A DNA stretch of 64,000 nt from assembly GCA_964370965.1 (NCBI GenBank), contig CAYJLW010000014.1, positions 5,688 through 69,687 on the forward strand, given 5' to 3'. The position numbers were made by a program, and so were the translations under genes. The notes under the pieces are model-generated. The model did not search any database and was not told the origin of the DNA. It was given only the letters and a program-made list of their open reading frames with translations. Shown one piece after another: positions 37,213-45,900 of this stretch (the first letter of the stretch is position 1; every line of letters starts with the position of its first letter). This DNA comes from CAYJLW01 sp964370965 (GTDB lineage Bacteria; Actinomycetota; Acidimicrobiia; UBA2766).

Positions 37213-37584
37213 GTGTACACCAAGATCGTGATCGCCACGGACGGTTCGGACACTGCGAAGGTGGCTGCGATGCGTGGCGCGGAGCTGGGCGTCCGGTCCG
37301 GGGCGGCCGTCACGGTCCTCAGTGTCGGGCCGCCCGCGGCGGCGGCGGCCGTCCTGGAGTCCGCCCGCCAGGACCTCGCTCCCACCGGCGCCCAGCTCGA
37401 CTTCCTCGCCGAGGACGGCGATCCCGCCAGCGTCATCATCGACGTGGCCGAGGAGTTGGGCGCCGACCTTGTCGTCGTGGGCAACAAGGGCATGCACGGG
37501 CCCCGGCGCCTTTCCCTCGCCAACGTCCCGAACAAGGTGGCCCACCACGCTCCCTGCGCGGTCCTCATCGTGAAGACCACCTGA
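37213..37584 (+). CDS. Universal stress protein (UspA family)
   Basis: A single-domain, 123-residue Usp: KIVIATDGSDTAKVAAMRGA at the start, and the ATP-binding G-x2-G-x9-G(S/T)-like end in VVGNKGMHGPRRLSLANVPN with VAHHAPCAVLIVK. The ATP-binding class is suggested by the glycine motif. A TAGACT box at 37174-37179 lies between it and the divergent moaA gene. Confidence 0.9.
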   Translation: MYTKIVIATDGSDTAKVAAMRGAELGVRSGAAVTVLSVGPPAAAAAVLESARQDLAPTGAQLDFLAEDGDPASVIIDVAEELGADLVVVGNKGMHGPRRLSLANVPNKVAHHAPCAVLIVKTT

Positions 37585-37755
37585 CAGGCTCAAGGGGGAC
37601 TCAGCAGGCCGTTCAGGGCGGCGGCCGCCCGCCCGGTGCGCCCCGCAGAAGACCTGGACGGCGGAGGACGACCCCTGAACAGGCGGCCGCCCGGGGTGCC
37701 GCTCCGGCCCGAGAGCATCCGCGAAACCGGTCCTTGACTTCCCCCGATAGGCTGT

Positions 37756-38163
37756 TCAGGGGATGAGGTCGAGGGTGTCGCAGTGGGCGGGGCGCACGAC
37801 GGCGAAGTCCCGGCGGTTGAGCGTCGCGATCGTGGTCACGGCGAGCCGTTCGGCCACGGCGATGACCGACGCATCGACCAGTCCGAGGCCGAGGTCGTGG
37901 TAACCGGCGATCAGCTCCGCGCAGCGGGCCCAGTCGACCGGGGTGAGATCGATCACGGCGAGCTCACCAGCGGCGATGGAAGCGACGAAGGCGGCCTCGG
38001 CGGTGGGTCCGAGGCGGGACTCGATCATCCAAGCGGTTTCGACCGCGACCGCGGCGGTGACGGCCAGGGCGGTGTGGTCGTCGAGCACCGCCGCGCAACG
38101 CGGGTGCTCGGGGACGGAGGTGTCGGCTGCGGCGAGCAGGATGTTGGTGTCGACGATCAACAC
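37756..38163 (-). CDS. vapC: PIN-domain toxin (VapC-like)
   Basis: A 135-residue PIN ribonuclease. The acidic active-site residues are visible: Asp in LIVDTNILLAAADTS, Glu in AVAVETAWMIESRL, and Asp in GLGLVDASVIAVAERL with NRRDF near the end. It lies 11 nt downstream of a small ribbon-helix-helix protein on the same strand, the standard VapBC layout. In VapBC systems the toxin cleaves tRNA or rRNA and is held by the antitoxin. GTG start. Confidence 0.88.
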   Translation of the reverse strand: MLIVDTNILLAAADTSVPEHPRCAAVLDDHTALAVTAAVAVETAWMIESRLGPTAEAAFVASIAAGELAVIDLTPVDWARCAELIAGYHDLGLGLVDASVIAVAERLAVTTIATLNRRDFAVVRPAHCDTLDLIP

Positions 38164-38174
38164 GTTCGGGTCGC

Positions 38175-38417
38175 TCAGATGCCTTCGGCGAGCTTGCGCT
38201 CGGCCAGCTCGGCGCGTTCGCGGTGGATGTCGAACGGCCGGGTGTCACCCGATGCACCGATCCCGATGAAGCTCAGACGGTGACCGCTCGGGGGGGCCTC
38301 GTTGGGGAGCCGGGCGGCGAACTCGGCGATGACGTCGTCGATGCTGGTCCCGCGGCGGGCTGCTTCGGCTTCGAGGCGACGGAGCGCTTCGGCGGGGAGC
38401 TCAACGGTGACGGGCAC
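38175..38417 (-). CDS. vapB: Ribbon-helix-helix antitoxin (VapB-like)
   Basis: The 80-residue product begins with an RHH strand and helix (MPVTVELPAEALRRLEAEAA, RRGTSIDDVIAEFAARLP), which should bind DNA and autoregulate the operon. The acidic/basic C-terminal tail (HRERAELAERKLAEGI) is the likely toxin-binding part. It is upstream of the PIN toxin, GTG start. Confidence 0.8.
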   Translation of the reverse strand: MPVTVELPAEALRRLEAEAARRGTSIDDVIAEFAARLPNEAPPSGHRLSFIGIGASGDTRPFDIHRERAELAERKLAEGI

Positions 38418-38485
38418 GGGCTCAAGTGTAGAGGCCGTCGCCGGCGGCGGGGACGACGGAGCGGGTGAGCGTCGCCTTCGACGAC

Positions 38486-39121
38486 ACCCTGACGGACAGC
38501 GACAGCGTCAACAACCGCAGCCTCGGTCGCCAACCCCGCCGGGTACTGGTACGTGGCGGCCCGCCGGGCACTCGCCGACCAGGTCCGAAGGGGCCGCCGG
38601 GAACGAGCGGCCCTCGGGCCCTGGCTCGCCGAGCAGGCGCTCCAGGGCAGGGACGACGGGCCCGAGGTCGATCCCGAGAACCTTGAGCTCCTGCGGGTGG
38701 CCGCGACGATGGTCGGCGGTAGGCGTCGCGCCCTGCTGGAACTGGAGCCCGGGGGGGTGTGTTGCACAGCGACGACCTCGCCGCCCGTCTCGGGACCACC
38801 CGCTGCAACGCACGTGTGCTCCGTCACCGCACCTATCGCGAGCTCGGCCGGCTCATCCGTGAGCTGGCCGAGCTCACGGCCGAACCGCTGGCACGGCAGC
38901 GTAGCGATTGCGGGCCCCGGGCGTTGTGGCCGGCATCCGGTTTGTCGGATTGTCAAGGCGGAGCGGCGCCAGCTGGGGGCTGTGTGGGGGGCCCGTGGGG
39001 TGGGGGGTCCCCTCAAGGTCCCGGAGCTCGCGGCGCTCGATCCGCGGGGGGCCCGTGGGGTGGGGGGTCCCCCCGGGCAAGGCGGAGCAGCGCCAGCTGC
39101 GGAGCCATGAAACTGTCGTAG
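38486..39121 (+). pseudogene. Broken sigma-70-region-like gene (frameshifted)
   Basis: Two frames together read like a short sigma-factor-like protein. The first frame (from 38486) gives VANPAGYWYVAARRALADQV, similar to region 2 of ECF sigmas, and LELLRVAATMVGGRRRALLE. Then at a run of seven Gs (38751-38757) the sense moves to another frame, giving LHSDDLAARLGTTRCNARVL and HRTYRELGRLIRELAEL, like a region 4 helix-turn-helix. Neither frame alone is a plausible protein and there is no convincing start. It may be a decayed gene or an assembly/sequencing indel. The 3' end runs into R1 repeats. Nothing else recognisable lies between the VapB gene and radA. Confidence 0.4.
38954..39104 (+). repeat. 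Dispersed repeat R1, two adjacent copies
   Basis: Two copies of AAGGCGGAGC-(A/G)GCGCCAGCTG linked by GGGGGGCCCGTGGGGTGGGG-type G/C palindromes (38985-39012 and 39045-39075). The second ends at GGAGC just before the radA upstream region. Confidence 0.75.
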
Positions 39122-39136
39122 CTCGCCGCTAGCGTG
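39082..39136 (+). repeat. 55-bp sequence identical to 39237-39291 (left flank of gap)
   Basis: This segment, ending at the last base before the Ns, is identical to the 55 bases that follow the Ns. It includes GGAGCCATGAAACTGTCGTA and the TAGCGT box. It is best read as the same genomic segment present at both contig ends. Confidence 0.95.
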
Positions 39137-39236
39137 NNNNNNNNNNNNNNNNNNNNNNNNNNNNNNNNNNNNNNNNNNNNNNNNNNNNNNNNNNNNNNNN
39201 NNNNNNNNNNNNNNNNNNNNNNNNNNNNNNNNNNNN
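39137..39236. other. Assembly gap (100 N)
   Basis: Exactly 100 Ns, a conventional placeholder for a scaffold gap of unknown size. The flanks are identical over 55 bp, so the gap may be artificial and the contigs may simply overlap. Confidence 0.99.
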
Positions 39237-39291
39237 GCGGAGCAGCGCCAGCTGCGGAGCCATGAAACTGTCGTAGCTCGCCGCTAGCGTG
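39237..39291 (+). repeat. 55-bp sequence identical to 39082-39136 (right flank of gap)
   Basis: First 55 bases after the gap; identical to the last 55 bases before it. The copy adjoining radA is the one carrying its promoter. Confidence 0.95.
39285..39290 (+). promoter_or_regulatory. -10 box of radA (leaderless)
   Basis: TAGCGT, matching TAnnnT, ends 6 nt before the radA ATG. Transcription would then start at or next to the A of the ATG. Confidence 0.6.
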
Positions 39292-39296
39292 CTCCC

Positions 39297-40697
39297 ATGG
39301 CGAAGCGACGGTCGGTGTTCCGGTGCCGGGAGTGCGGTCACGAGGTGAGCCGTTGGCTGGGCCGATGTCCTGGTTGCGAGGCGTGGGACACGCTGATCGA
39401 GGAGGTCCCGTCCCCTGCCGCACCCGCCGCTGACCCCTTCGGCTTCGACGCCCTCGCTCTCGCCGGGGGCGAAGTGCCCGTGCCCCTGGCCGAGGTCATC
39501 TGCGGTCAGGCGGCTCACCGGCCCACGGGGATCGGGGAGCTCGACCGTGTGCTCGGAGGCGGCTTCGTGCCCGGCAGCACCGTCCTGCTCGGGGGTGAGC
39601 CCGGTATCGGCAAGAGCACACTCACTCTCCAGGCCCTGCAGGCCGTCTCGGGCGGCGGTGGCCGTGGCCTGCTCGTGACCGCCGAGGAGTCCAAGGAGCA
39701 GGTGCGCCTGAGGGCCGAGCGGCTCGGCCCCCTCAGCCCGGGCATGCTCGTCGCGGCCGAGGACTCGGTGGCCGCGATCGTGAAGATGATCGGCGAGACG
39801 GCTCCCACCCTCGTCGTCGTGGACTCGATCCAGACCGTCCGGGATCCCCGTCTCGAGGGCGCGCCCGGGTCGGTCGCCCAGGTCCGGGAATCCGCCGCCG
39901 TCCTCGTGCGTGCCGCCAAGGCGGCCGGCGTGGCGCTCGTGCTCGTGGGCCATGTCACCAAGGACGGCGCCCTCGCCGGCCCCCGCGTGCTCGAACACCT
40001 CGTCGACGTCGTCTGCGCCTTCGAGGGCGACCGCCACCACTCCCTGCGCATCCTGCGGGCGGCGAAGAACCGCTTCGGTCCCGTCGGGGAACTCGGCGTG
40101 TTCGACATGCGCAGCGACGGCCTCGCCGAGGTGGCCGACGCCTCCGGGCTCTTCCTCGCCGGGCGGCGGGCCGACGTCGCCGGTTCCGCTGTCGTCGTGG
40201 CGCTCGAGGGGCGCCGGCCCCTCCTCGTCGAGGTGCAGGCGCTCACGGCCGAGAAGAGCGCCGCCATCCCGAGGCGTTCGGTGTCCGGTCTCGACCCGAA
40301 CCGCGTCGCGCTCCTGTTGGGGGTCCTGGAACGTCGCCTCCTGCTCCCTGCCACGGGCCAGGACGTGTACGTGTCCGCGGCCGGCGGTGTCCGCCTCTGC
40401 GATCCGGCCGCCGACCTGGGCGTCTGCGCGGCGATCGTGTCGGCGCTGTTCGGTGTTCCCGTGCCGGCGGAGGCGGCGTTCGTGGGTGAGGTCGGCCTCG
40501 GAGCGGAGGTGCGTGCCGTCCCGGCGATCGAGCGTCGTGTCTCGGAGGCTGTGCGCCTCGGCTTCACCCGTGTCCTCGTCCCGGCGGCGGCCGCGGATGC
40601 CGCCGTCTCGGCGGCCGGCGGGGCCGAGGTTGTCGCCGTCGCACACGTGGCCGATGCCGTGGCGGCCATGGCGGCAAGCTGTGAGGCAGGTTCCTGA
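39297..40697 (+). CDS. radA: DNA repair protein RadA
   Basis: RecA-related helicase that promotes branch migration in recombination. N-terminal C4 zinc finger (FRCRECGHEVSRWLGRCPGC), Walker A GGEPGIGKSTLTLQALQ (about residue 100), the RadA-specific KNRFG motif in LRAAKNRFGPVGELGVFDM (about 260), and a C-terminal Lon-like domain (RSVSGLDPNRVALLLGVLER, EVGLGAEVRAVPAIERRVSE). 466 residues, normal. It is followed 49 nt on by disA, the same order as in Bacillus, where RadA modulates DisA. Confidence 0.97.
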   Translation: MAKRRSVFRCRECGHEVSRWLGRCPGCEAWDTLIEEVPSPAAPAADPFGFDALALAGGEVPVPLAEVICGQAAHRPTGIGELDRVLGGGFVPGSTVLLGGEPGIGKSTLTLQALQAVSGGGGRGLLVTAEESKEQVRLRAERLGPLSPGMLVAAEDSVAAIVKMIGETAPTLVVVDSIQTVRDPRLEGAPGSVAQVRESAAVLVRAAKAAGVALVLVGHVTKDGALAGPRVLEHLVDVVCAFEGDRHHSLRILRAAKNRFGPVGELGVFDMRSDGLAEVADASGLFLAGRRADVAGSAVVVALEGRRPLLVEVQALTAEKSAAIPRRSVSGLDPNRVALLLGVLERRLLLPATGQDVYVSAAGGVRLCDPAADLGVCAAIVSALFGVPVPAEAAFVGEVGLGAEVRAVPAIERRVSEAVRLGFTRVLVPAAAADAAVSAAGGAEVVAVAHVADAVAAMAASCEAGS

Positions 40698-40746
40698 AGC
40701 CCGGTTCTGGGGCTCCGCGATCCCCGATCGCGTGTTACGGTAGGGC

Positions 40747-41814
40747 GTGTTCGACCTTCCGAGCGACCGTATGCTCGCGGCCATTCGGCTCATCGCGCCC
40801 GGCACGCCCCTGCGGGAGGGCCTCGACCGCATTCTGCAGGCCGACACGGGGGGCCTCATCGTGATCGGGGGCGGCACGAAGGTGGAGCAGCTCTGCAGCG
40901 GCGGGTTCATGGTGGAGACCCAGCTCACGCCCCAGCGCATGTCCGAGTTGTCCAAGATGGACGGCGCCCTCATCCTGGACGACACCTCCGAGGTGATAAT
41001 GCGCGCCAACGTCCACCTCGTCCCCGACGCCTCCATCCCGACCACCGAGACCGGCACCCGCCACCGCACCGCCGAGCGCGTGGCGCGCCAGACGGCGAAG
41101 ACCGTCGTGTCGCTCTCACAGCGGATGGGCCAGGTGACCGTGTACGTCGACGACCAGAAGTGGGTCATGCAGCCTGTCGCCCTGCTGCTCGGCAAGGCCA
41201 ACCAGGCTGTGGCCACCCTGGAGCGCTACCGCGCCCGCTTCGACGCCGTCTCGGCGGCCCTCTCGGCGCTCGAGGTCGAGGACCTCGTCACGGGCCGCGA
41301 CGTCCTCCTGGTCCTGCAGCGGGGTGAGATGGTGCGACGCATCTCCGAGGAGCTCGACGCCATCCTCGTGGAGCTGGGGACCGAAGGTCGCCTTCTCGAT
41401 CTCCAGGTCGACGAGCTCGTCGCCGGCGTCGACACCGAGCTCGAGCTGGTCGCTCGCGACTACCTCCCCGACCAGCGGCGCAAGAAACCGCTCAGTGTCC
41501 TCGACCAACTCAGCCGTCTCGCCACGGAGCAGCTTTCGGACCTGCGCACCGTGGCCGTGCGCGTGGGGATGGACCCGGAGGTGCTCGAGGCTCCTCTCAG
41601 CCCGCGGGGATTCCGGTTCCTGTCCTCCATCCCGCGCCTGCCCCTCAGCCTCGTGGAGCGGATAGTGGGTCAGTTCGACAGCCTGCAGAAGATCCTCAAC
41701 GCCACCCTGGTGGAGCTCGACGAGGTCGAGGGTGTGGGAGAGGCTCGCGCTCTGCAGATCAAGGAGGGTCTCGCCCGCCTCGCCGAGGCCTCGATCCTCG
41801 ACCGCTACGCATAG
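40747..41814 (+). CDS. disA: DNA integrity scanning diadenylate cyclase
   Basis: Makes c-di-AMP from two ATP and scans DNA for branched structures. The DAC domain has the DGA motif in LSKMDGALILDDTSEVIMRA and the RHR motif in TGTRHRTAERVARQTAKTVV. A helical spine follows, and the C-terminal HhH domain contains LDEVEGVGEARALQIKEGLA. 355 residues, a typical DisA. The GTG start is preceded by TACGGT (40736-40741) with 5 nt between, so the mRNA is probably leaderless. Confidence 0.97.
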   Translation: MFDLPSDRMLAAIRLIAPGTPLREGLDRILQADTGGLIVIGGGTKVEQLCSGGFMVETQLTPQRMSELSKMDGALILDDTSEVIMRANVHLVPDASIPTTETGTRHRTAERVARQTAKTVVSLSQRMGQVTVYVDDQKWVMQPVALLLGKANQAVATLERYRARFDAVSAALSALEVEDLVTGRDVLLVLQRGEMVRRISEELDAILVELGTEGRLLDLQVDELVAGVDTELELVARDYLPDQRRKKPLSVLDQLSRLATEQLSDLRTVAVRVGMDPEVLEAPLSPRGFRFLSSIPRLPLSLVERIVGQFDSLQKILNATLVELDEVEGVGEARALQIKEGLARLAEASILDRYA

Positions 41815-41886
41815 CCAGGGGGAACGAGCCCCCCTCCGGAACCCCCTCCCTCAAGAGCTCCGCCGTCCGCCCGGTCCGGGCCGGTG

Positions 41887-41943
41887 CCGGCGGGGTGTGG
41901 GGACCCTGTTGCCACGCGGAGCGCCGTCGGGCGCCGGAGCAGT
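41887..41943 (+). repeat. Dispersed repeat R1, copy between disA and yacL-like gene
   Basis: A GGCGGGGTGTGGGGACCC palindrome-like stretch, then GCGGAGCGCCGTCGGGCGCC and GGAGCAGTCAG. This is a diverged copy. The rest of 41815-42099 holds a G-run/C-run hairpin just after disA and an unremarkable leader with a GGGGAAGGAGAG ribosome binding site. No gene (in particular no carD) is present here. Confidence 0.65.
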
Positions 41944-42099
41944 CAGCGGTGCCGGCCCCAGGGCCGCCCGCCCGTCTCGTCTCCGGTGGGACAAGGGAAG
42001 CTCAATGCGGGGTCCGAACGCGACGACAAGACGGTTGCGGCTGTGCGACGGTCGTAGCGGCTGCGGCCTCTGACGCCTGGCGGGGAAGGAGAGCTCGAA

Positions 42100-43251
42100 G
42101 TGTTCGTCGAGATCGTGCGGTTCTTCGTGGTGGTGCTGACTACGGGAGCGGGCTACGAGATCGGCCGGGCGATCACGGGTGTCCGTGGCACACCGACACC
42201 CGCGGTGTTGGTGTGCAGTGTTCTCGGCGCCGCGATCGGCTACGTGGGCGGTGGGGTCCTCGGCCGCCTCGTGAGCCGGGGCTTCGGCGCCGCGGAACGC
42301 TCGATCGACCGGACGCCGGCGGGCGTGATGGTGACGGCGGCCACGGGGGGCCTGGCCGGGGCGGCGGCCGGCGCTCTCGTGTCGATGCCTCTTCTCCTCC
42401 TGGTCCCGCCGGTGTGGTCGGTGCCGGTCACTGCGCTGGTCGTCTTCGTCGTGGCGTCCCTCGGCTACCGGCTCGCCCTGCGCCGCAGCCGGGATCTGCT
42501 CGGGCTCATGGGCCTGGCGAGCAGCCCCTTCCTGCCGGGCGGGGCGGGCGACGGTTCCGCTGCCCCCACGATCGTCGACTCGTCGGCTGTCATCGACGGC
42601 CGCCTCCTCGGGGTCGTGCGCGCAGGCTTCCTGCGCGAGCGTCTCCTCGTCCCGCGTTTCGTGCTCGAGGAGATCCAGGGCGTCGCGGACGCCGCGGACC
42701 CTCAGCGGAGGCGGCGGGGCCGGCGCGGGCTCGAGATCCTCGAAGCCCTCCGAGCCGAGATCCCGGTGGAGGTCACCGACGACGAGGTTCCCGAGGTGGA
42801 AGCGGTGGACGCGAAGCTCGTTCGCCTCGCCCGCCGCCTCCACGCCGACCTCCTCACGACCGACCACAACCTCGCCCGTGTCGCCGAGTTGCAGGGTGTC
42901 ACGGTGCGCAACGTGAACCGTCTCGTCGAGGCCGTGCGTCCGCCCTACGTGGCCGGTGACACGCTCCGTGTCCGCATCGAGGCCGACGGCCGGGACGAAG
43001 GCCAGGGCGTGGGCTACACCGACGACGGCACGATGGTGGTCGTGAGCGGGGCCGCGGGACGGGTCGGGACGCTCGTGGAGGTGAGCGTGACGAGCGCCCA
43101 CCAGACGTCCGTGGGCAAGATGCTCTTCGCCCGCTACGTGGGCGACGCCGCGTCCGCGGAGGACGCCGACAGCGCGGCGACGGGCGAAGCCGGGGCCGCC
43201 GCCCGAGCGGCCGCCGCTACGCTGCTCCCGGATGGGAGCGAACCCGGCTGA
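42100..43251 (+). CDS. YacL-like membrane PIN/TRAM-domain protein
   Basis: The 383-residue product has four or so N-terminal membrane helices (VEIVRFFVVVLTTGAGYEIG through LVVFVVASLGYRLAL). A PIN domain follows (TIVDSSAVIDGRLLGVVRAG, LVPRFVLEEIQGVADAADPQ, DLLTTDHNLARVAELQGVTV) and then a TRAM domain (AGDTLRVRIEADGRDEGQGV, GYTDDGTMVVV). This is the architecture of Bacillus YacL and of many actinobacterial 'PIN/TRAM' proteins, presumed nucleases of unknown substrate. It occupies the same place after disA as yacL in Bacillus. GTG start with strong ribosome binding site. The Ala-rich C-terminus overlaps ispD. Confidence 0.9.
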   Translation: MFVEIVRFFVVVLTTGAGYEIGRAITGVRGTPTPAVLVCSVLGAAIGYVGGGVLGRLVSRGFGAAERSIDRTPAGVMVTAATGGLAGAAAGALVSMPLLLLVPPVWSVPVTALVVFVVASLGYRLALRRSRDLLGLMGLASSPFLPGGAGDGSAAPTIVDSSAVIDGRLLGVVRAGFLRERLLVPRFVLEEIQGVADAADPQRRRRGRRGLEILEALRAEIPVEVTDDEVPEVEAVDAKLVRLARRLHADLLTTDHNLARVAELQGVTVRNVNRLVEAVRPPYVAGDTLRVRIEADGRDEGQGVGYTDDGTMVVVSGAAGRVGTLVEVSVTSAHQTSVGKMLFARYVGDAASAEDADSAATGEAGAAARAAAATLLPDGSEPG

Positions 43252-43918
43252 GACCTGGGGCGTCGTGTGCGCCGGTGGCCGCGGCCTCCGCGCCGGCGGC
43301 GTTCCGAAGCAGTTCCGCGACCTTGGGGGTCGCACGGTGCTCCGACGGGCGGTCGACGCCCTGGCGCCGCTCGCCGGGCGCATCGTCGTCGTCGCGAACG
43401 ACGTCACGGCAGTTGCCGCGGCCGGTGTGGCGCCGGGGCAGGGCGGAGTGGCCGCGGTGGTCCCCGGCGGTGTCCTGCGGCGCGATTCCGTCGCTGCGGG
43501 CCTCCGTGCTCTCCCCGGCGAAGCGCTGTGGGTGGCTGTCCACGATGCCGCCCGTCCTCTGGCCACGCCGGCGCTGCTCGAGCGGACGCTGGCGGCGCTC
43601 GGTCCGGACGTCGACGGGGCCGTTCCCGCCGTCGAGGCCGGTGACACGATCAAGCGCGTCACCGGAGACGGGGTGGTCGTGGAGACGCTCGACCGGGGGC
43701 TGCTCGTGCGCGTGCAGACGCCGCAGTGCTTCCGCGCCGGGGTCCTTCGCCGGGCCCACGCGGAGGTGGCGGGGGACGCTCCCGACGACGCTGCTCTCGT
43801 GGAGGCGATCGGCGGCCGGGTCGTGACCGTGGCCGGGGACCCGGAGAACCTGAAGGTCACCCACGCTCACGACCTCGCCGTGGCGGCGGCGATCCTGGAT
43901 GCGAGGGGGTCCGGGTGA
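43232..43918 (+). CDS. ispD: 2-C-methyl-D-erythritol 4-phosphate cytidylyltransferase
   Basis: MEP-pathway enzyme making CDP-ME. The 228-residue protein has the nucleotide-binding GVVCAGGRGLRAGGVPKQFR, RRDSVAAGLRALPGEALWVA, VHDAARPLATPALLERTLAA, and the conserved TPQCFRAGVLRRAH with DAALVEAIGGRVVTVAGDPE. A TACGCT box (43218-43223) ends 8 nt before the ATG although the gene overlaps the preceding one by 20 nt, suggesting an internal leaderless promoter. Its stop overlaps ispF. Confidence 0.94.
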   Translation: MGANPAETWGVVCAGGRGLRAGGVPKQFRDLGGRTVLRRAVDALAPLAGRIVVVANDVTAVAAAGVAPGQGGVAAVVPGGVLRRDSVAAGLRALPGEALWVAVHDAARPLATPALLERTLAALGPDVDGAVPAVEAGDTIKRVTGDGVVVETLDRGLLVRVQTPQCFRAGVLRRAHAEVAGDAPDDAALVEAIGGRVVTVAGDPENLKVTHAHDLAVAAAILDARGSG

Positions 43919-44394
43919 GGTACAGAACGGGCCTCGGCCTCGACGTGCACGCTTTCGGCGGGGAGGGCCCGGTCCGCCTCGGTGGCGTGGCGATTCCCCA
44001 CGAGCGGGGTCTCCTGGGCCATTCCGATGCCGACGTCCTGGCCCACGCCGTGACCGACGCCCTCCTGGGAGCGGCGGGTCTGGGAGACCTCGGCGAGCAC
44101 TTCCCCGACACCGACCCGGCCTACCGGGGCGCGGACTCCATGGGTCTCCTCGCCGTGGCCCTCGCCCGGGTAAGGGAGGCAGGGTGGACGGTCGAGTTCG
44201 TGGACGCCACGGTCGTCGGGGAGGCCCCCCGCGTCGGGCCGCACCGGGGCGCCGTCCGGGAACGCCTCGCCGGGGTTCTCGGCCTCGACACTGACGCCGT
44301 GAGCGTGAAGGCGACGAGCACGGAACGCCTTGGCGCCCTCGGCCGTGGTGAGGGCCTCGCGGCCCTCGCCGTGGTCACGATCACCGGCGAGTGA
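43915..44394 (+). CDS. ispF: 2-C-methyl-D-erythritol 2,4-cyclodiphosphate synthase
   Basis: Next MEP-pathway enzyme encoded beside ispD. The 159-residue protein has the zinc ligands in GLGLDVHAFGGEGPVRLGGV (DxH) and LLGHSDADVLAHAVTDALLG, DLGEHFPDTDPAYRGADS, and the CDP-binding VSVKATSTERLGALGRGEGL. GTG start, overlapping the ispD stop by 4 nt. Confidence 0.96.
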   Translation: MRYRTGLGLDVHAFGGEGPVRLGGVAIPHERGLLGHSDADVLAHAVTDALLGAAGLGDLGEHFPDTDPAYRGADSMGLLAVALARVREAGWTVEFVDATVVGEAPRVGPHRGAVRERLAGVLGLDTDAVSVKATSTERLGALGRGEGLAALAVVTITGE

Positions 44395-44490
44395 CAGAGG
44401 CGGCGCCGTCCCGGCTCGTCTTCCGGCGAGACGGGGTCGGCCAGGGGGCGTTCGAGGGGTGACGGAGTCCCCTTCGATAGGATCTCGCCG

Positions 44491-45900
44491 ATGCATGTCC
44501 ACAACACCGAGTCCGGGCGCCTGGAGGAGCTCGTCCCCCGCGTTCCCGGACGGATCGGGATGTACGTCTGCGGCCCCACGGTCTACGCGGCGCCGCACCT
44601 CGGCCACGCCCGGATGGCCATCGCCTTCGACGTCATCCGGAAGTACCTCGCCTTCTCCGGCTTCGAGGTCACGTTCGTCTCCAACTACACCGACGTGGAC
44701 GACAAGATCATCCTCCGTGCCCGGGAGGAGGGCATCGCGCCGACCGCCGTGGCCGGGAAGTACGAGCAGGCGTGGGAACGGGCGATGGGCGCCCTGCGGG
44801 TCCGTCCCCCGGACGTCGTCCCCAGGGCGACCGAGCACATCCCGCAGATGCTGGAGCTGGTGGAGCGCCTCATCGAGCGCGGCTTCGCGTATCCCGCCGA
44901 CGGCGACGTGTACTTCGCCGTCGAGCGGTTCCCGGGCTACGGCCGCCTCTCGCACCAGAGCCCGGCCGACCTGCGTGCAGGCGCCCGTGTCGAGCCCGGG
45001 GAGCGCAAACGCAACCCGCTGGATTTCGTGCTCTGGAAGGGCGCCAAGGAAGGCGAGCCGGCCTGGGAGTCGCCCTGGGGCCCGGGCCGACCTGGGTGGC
45101 ACATCGAGTGTTCGGCCATGTCGCTGCAGTACCTCGGGATGGGCTTCGACATCCACGGCGCCGGGTCGGACCTCGTGTTCCCGCACCACGAGAACGAGCT
45201 TGCCCAGGCGGAGGCGGCGAGCGGAGAGAGCCCCTTCGTGCGCTACTGGATCCACTCCGGGCTCGTGAGCCTCGGGGGCGACAAGATGTCGAAGTCGACG
45301 GGGAACCTCGTCTCCGCCGACGAGGCCCTGGCCCGCTACACGCCCGAGGCGATCCGCCTCCTGGCCCTGCAGACCCACTACCGCAGCCCGCTGGACTTCT
45401 CCGAGGAGCTGATCGCGGACGCCGAGACGGCCGTGCGCCGTCTCGCCTCCTTCGTGCGCCGGGCGGCCGGGGCCGGCGACGCGGAGCCCGACGCAGTGTC
45501 GATGGCTTCCTTCCGGGACGCGATGGACGACGACTTCGGCACACCCGGAGCGCTCGCCGCTCTCTTCGACGCCGTGCGCCGCGGCAACGTCGCCCTGGAG
45601 GCCGGAGACAGCGCGGAGGCGGCCCCGCTGCGCGCCGCCGTGTTGGCGATGGACGCCGTGCTCTCCGTGGTCCCCGCGGTCGGGGCCGCCGACGCGGACG
45701 CCGCTCTTGTCGGCGACCTCGTGGCGCTGGCGCTGGAGTTGCGGGAAGCCGCCCGGGGGGAGCGCGACTTCGCTGCGGCGGACCGGGTCAGGGATCGTCT
45801 CACGGAGATCGGGATCATTGTCGAGGACACCCCCGCAGGGGCCCGCTGGCACCGTGGTAGCGGGCCGGCAGCCGGTGCGGGAACTGCTCAGGGCGGGTAG
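44491..45900 (+). CDS. cysS: Cysteinyl-tRNA synthetase
   Basis: A 469-residue class I synthetase. Zinc ligand and HIGH motif in MYVCGPTVYAAPHLGHARMA (HLGH form), TDVDDKIILRAREEGI, zinc site region WHIECSAMS and FPHHENELAQAEAA, and KMSKS in GGDKMSKSTGNLV. A TAGGAT box (44478-44483) ends 7 nt before the ATG. An mRNA start there would make it leaderless and independent of ispF, from which it is separated by 96 nt. The C-terminus overlaps the rlmB start. Confidence 0.97.
   Translation: MHVHNTESGRLEELVPRVPGRIGMYVCGPTVYAAPHLGHARMAIAFDVIRKYLAFSGFEVTFVSNYTDVDDKIILRAREEGIAPTAVAGKYEQAWERAMGALRVRPPDVVPRATEHIPQMLELVERLIERGFAYPADGDVYFAVERFPGYGRLSHQSPADLRAGARVEPGERKRNPLDFVLWKGAKEGEPAWESPWGPGRPGWHIECSAMSLQYLGMGFDIHGAGSDLVFPHHENELAQAEAASGESPFVRYWIHSGLVSLGGDKMSKSTGNLVSADEALARYTPEAIRLLALQTHYRSPLDFSEELIADAETAVRRLASFVRRAAGAGDAEPDAVSMASFRDAMDDDFGTPGALAALFDAVRRGNVALEAGDSAEAAPLRAAVLAMDAVLSVVPAVGAADADAALVGDLVALALELREAARGERDFAAADRVRDRLTEIGIIVEDTPAGARWHRGSGPAAGAGTAQGG

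Noticed and set aside
38465..38686. Separate small gene in the frame starting at 38465
   Set aside because: Its Pro/Gly/Arg-rich sequence is a shadow of the sigma-like segment in the neighbouring frame.
41817..42099. Looked for carD or another small gene between disA and the yacL-like gene
   Set aside because: Only a hairpin, an R1 repeat copy and a leader are present; no frame has plausible coding sequence.
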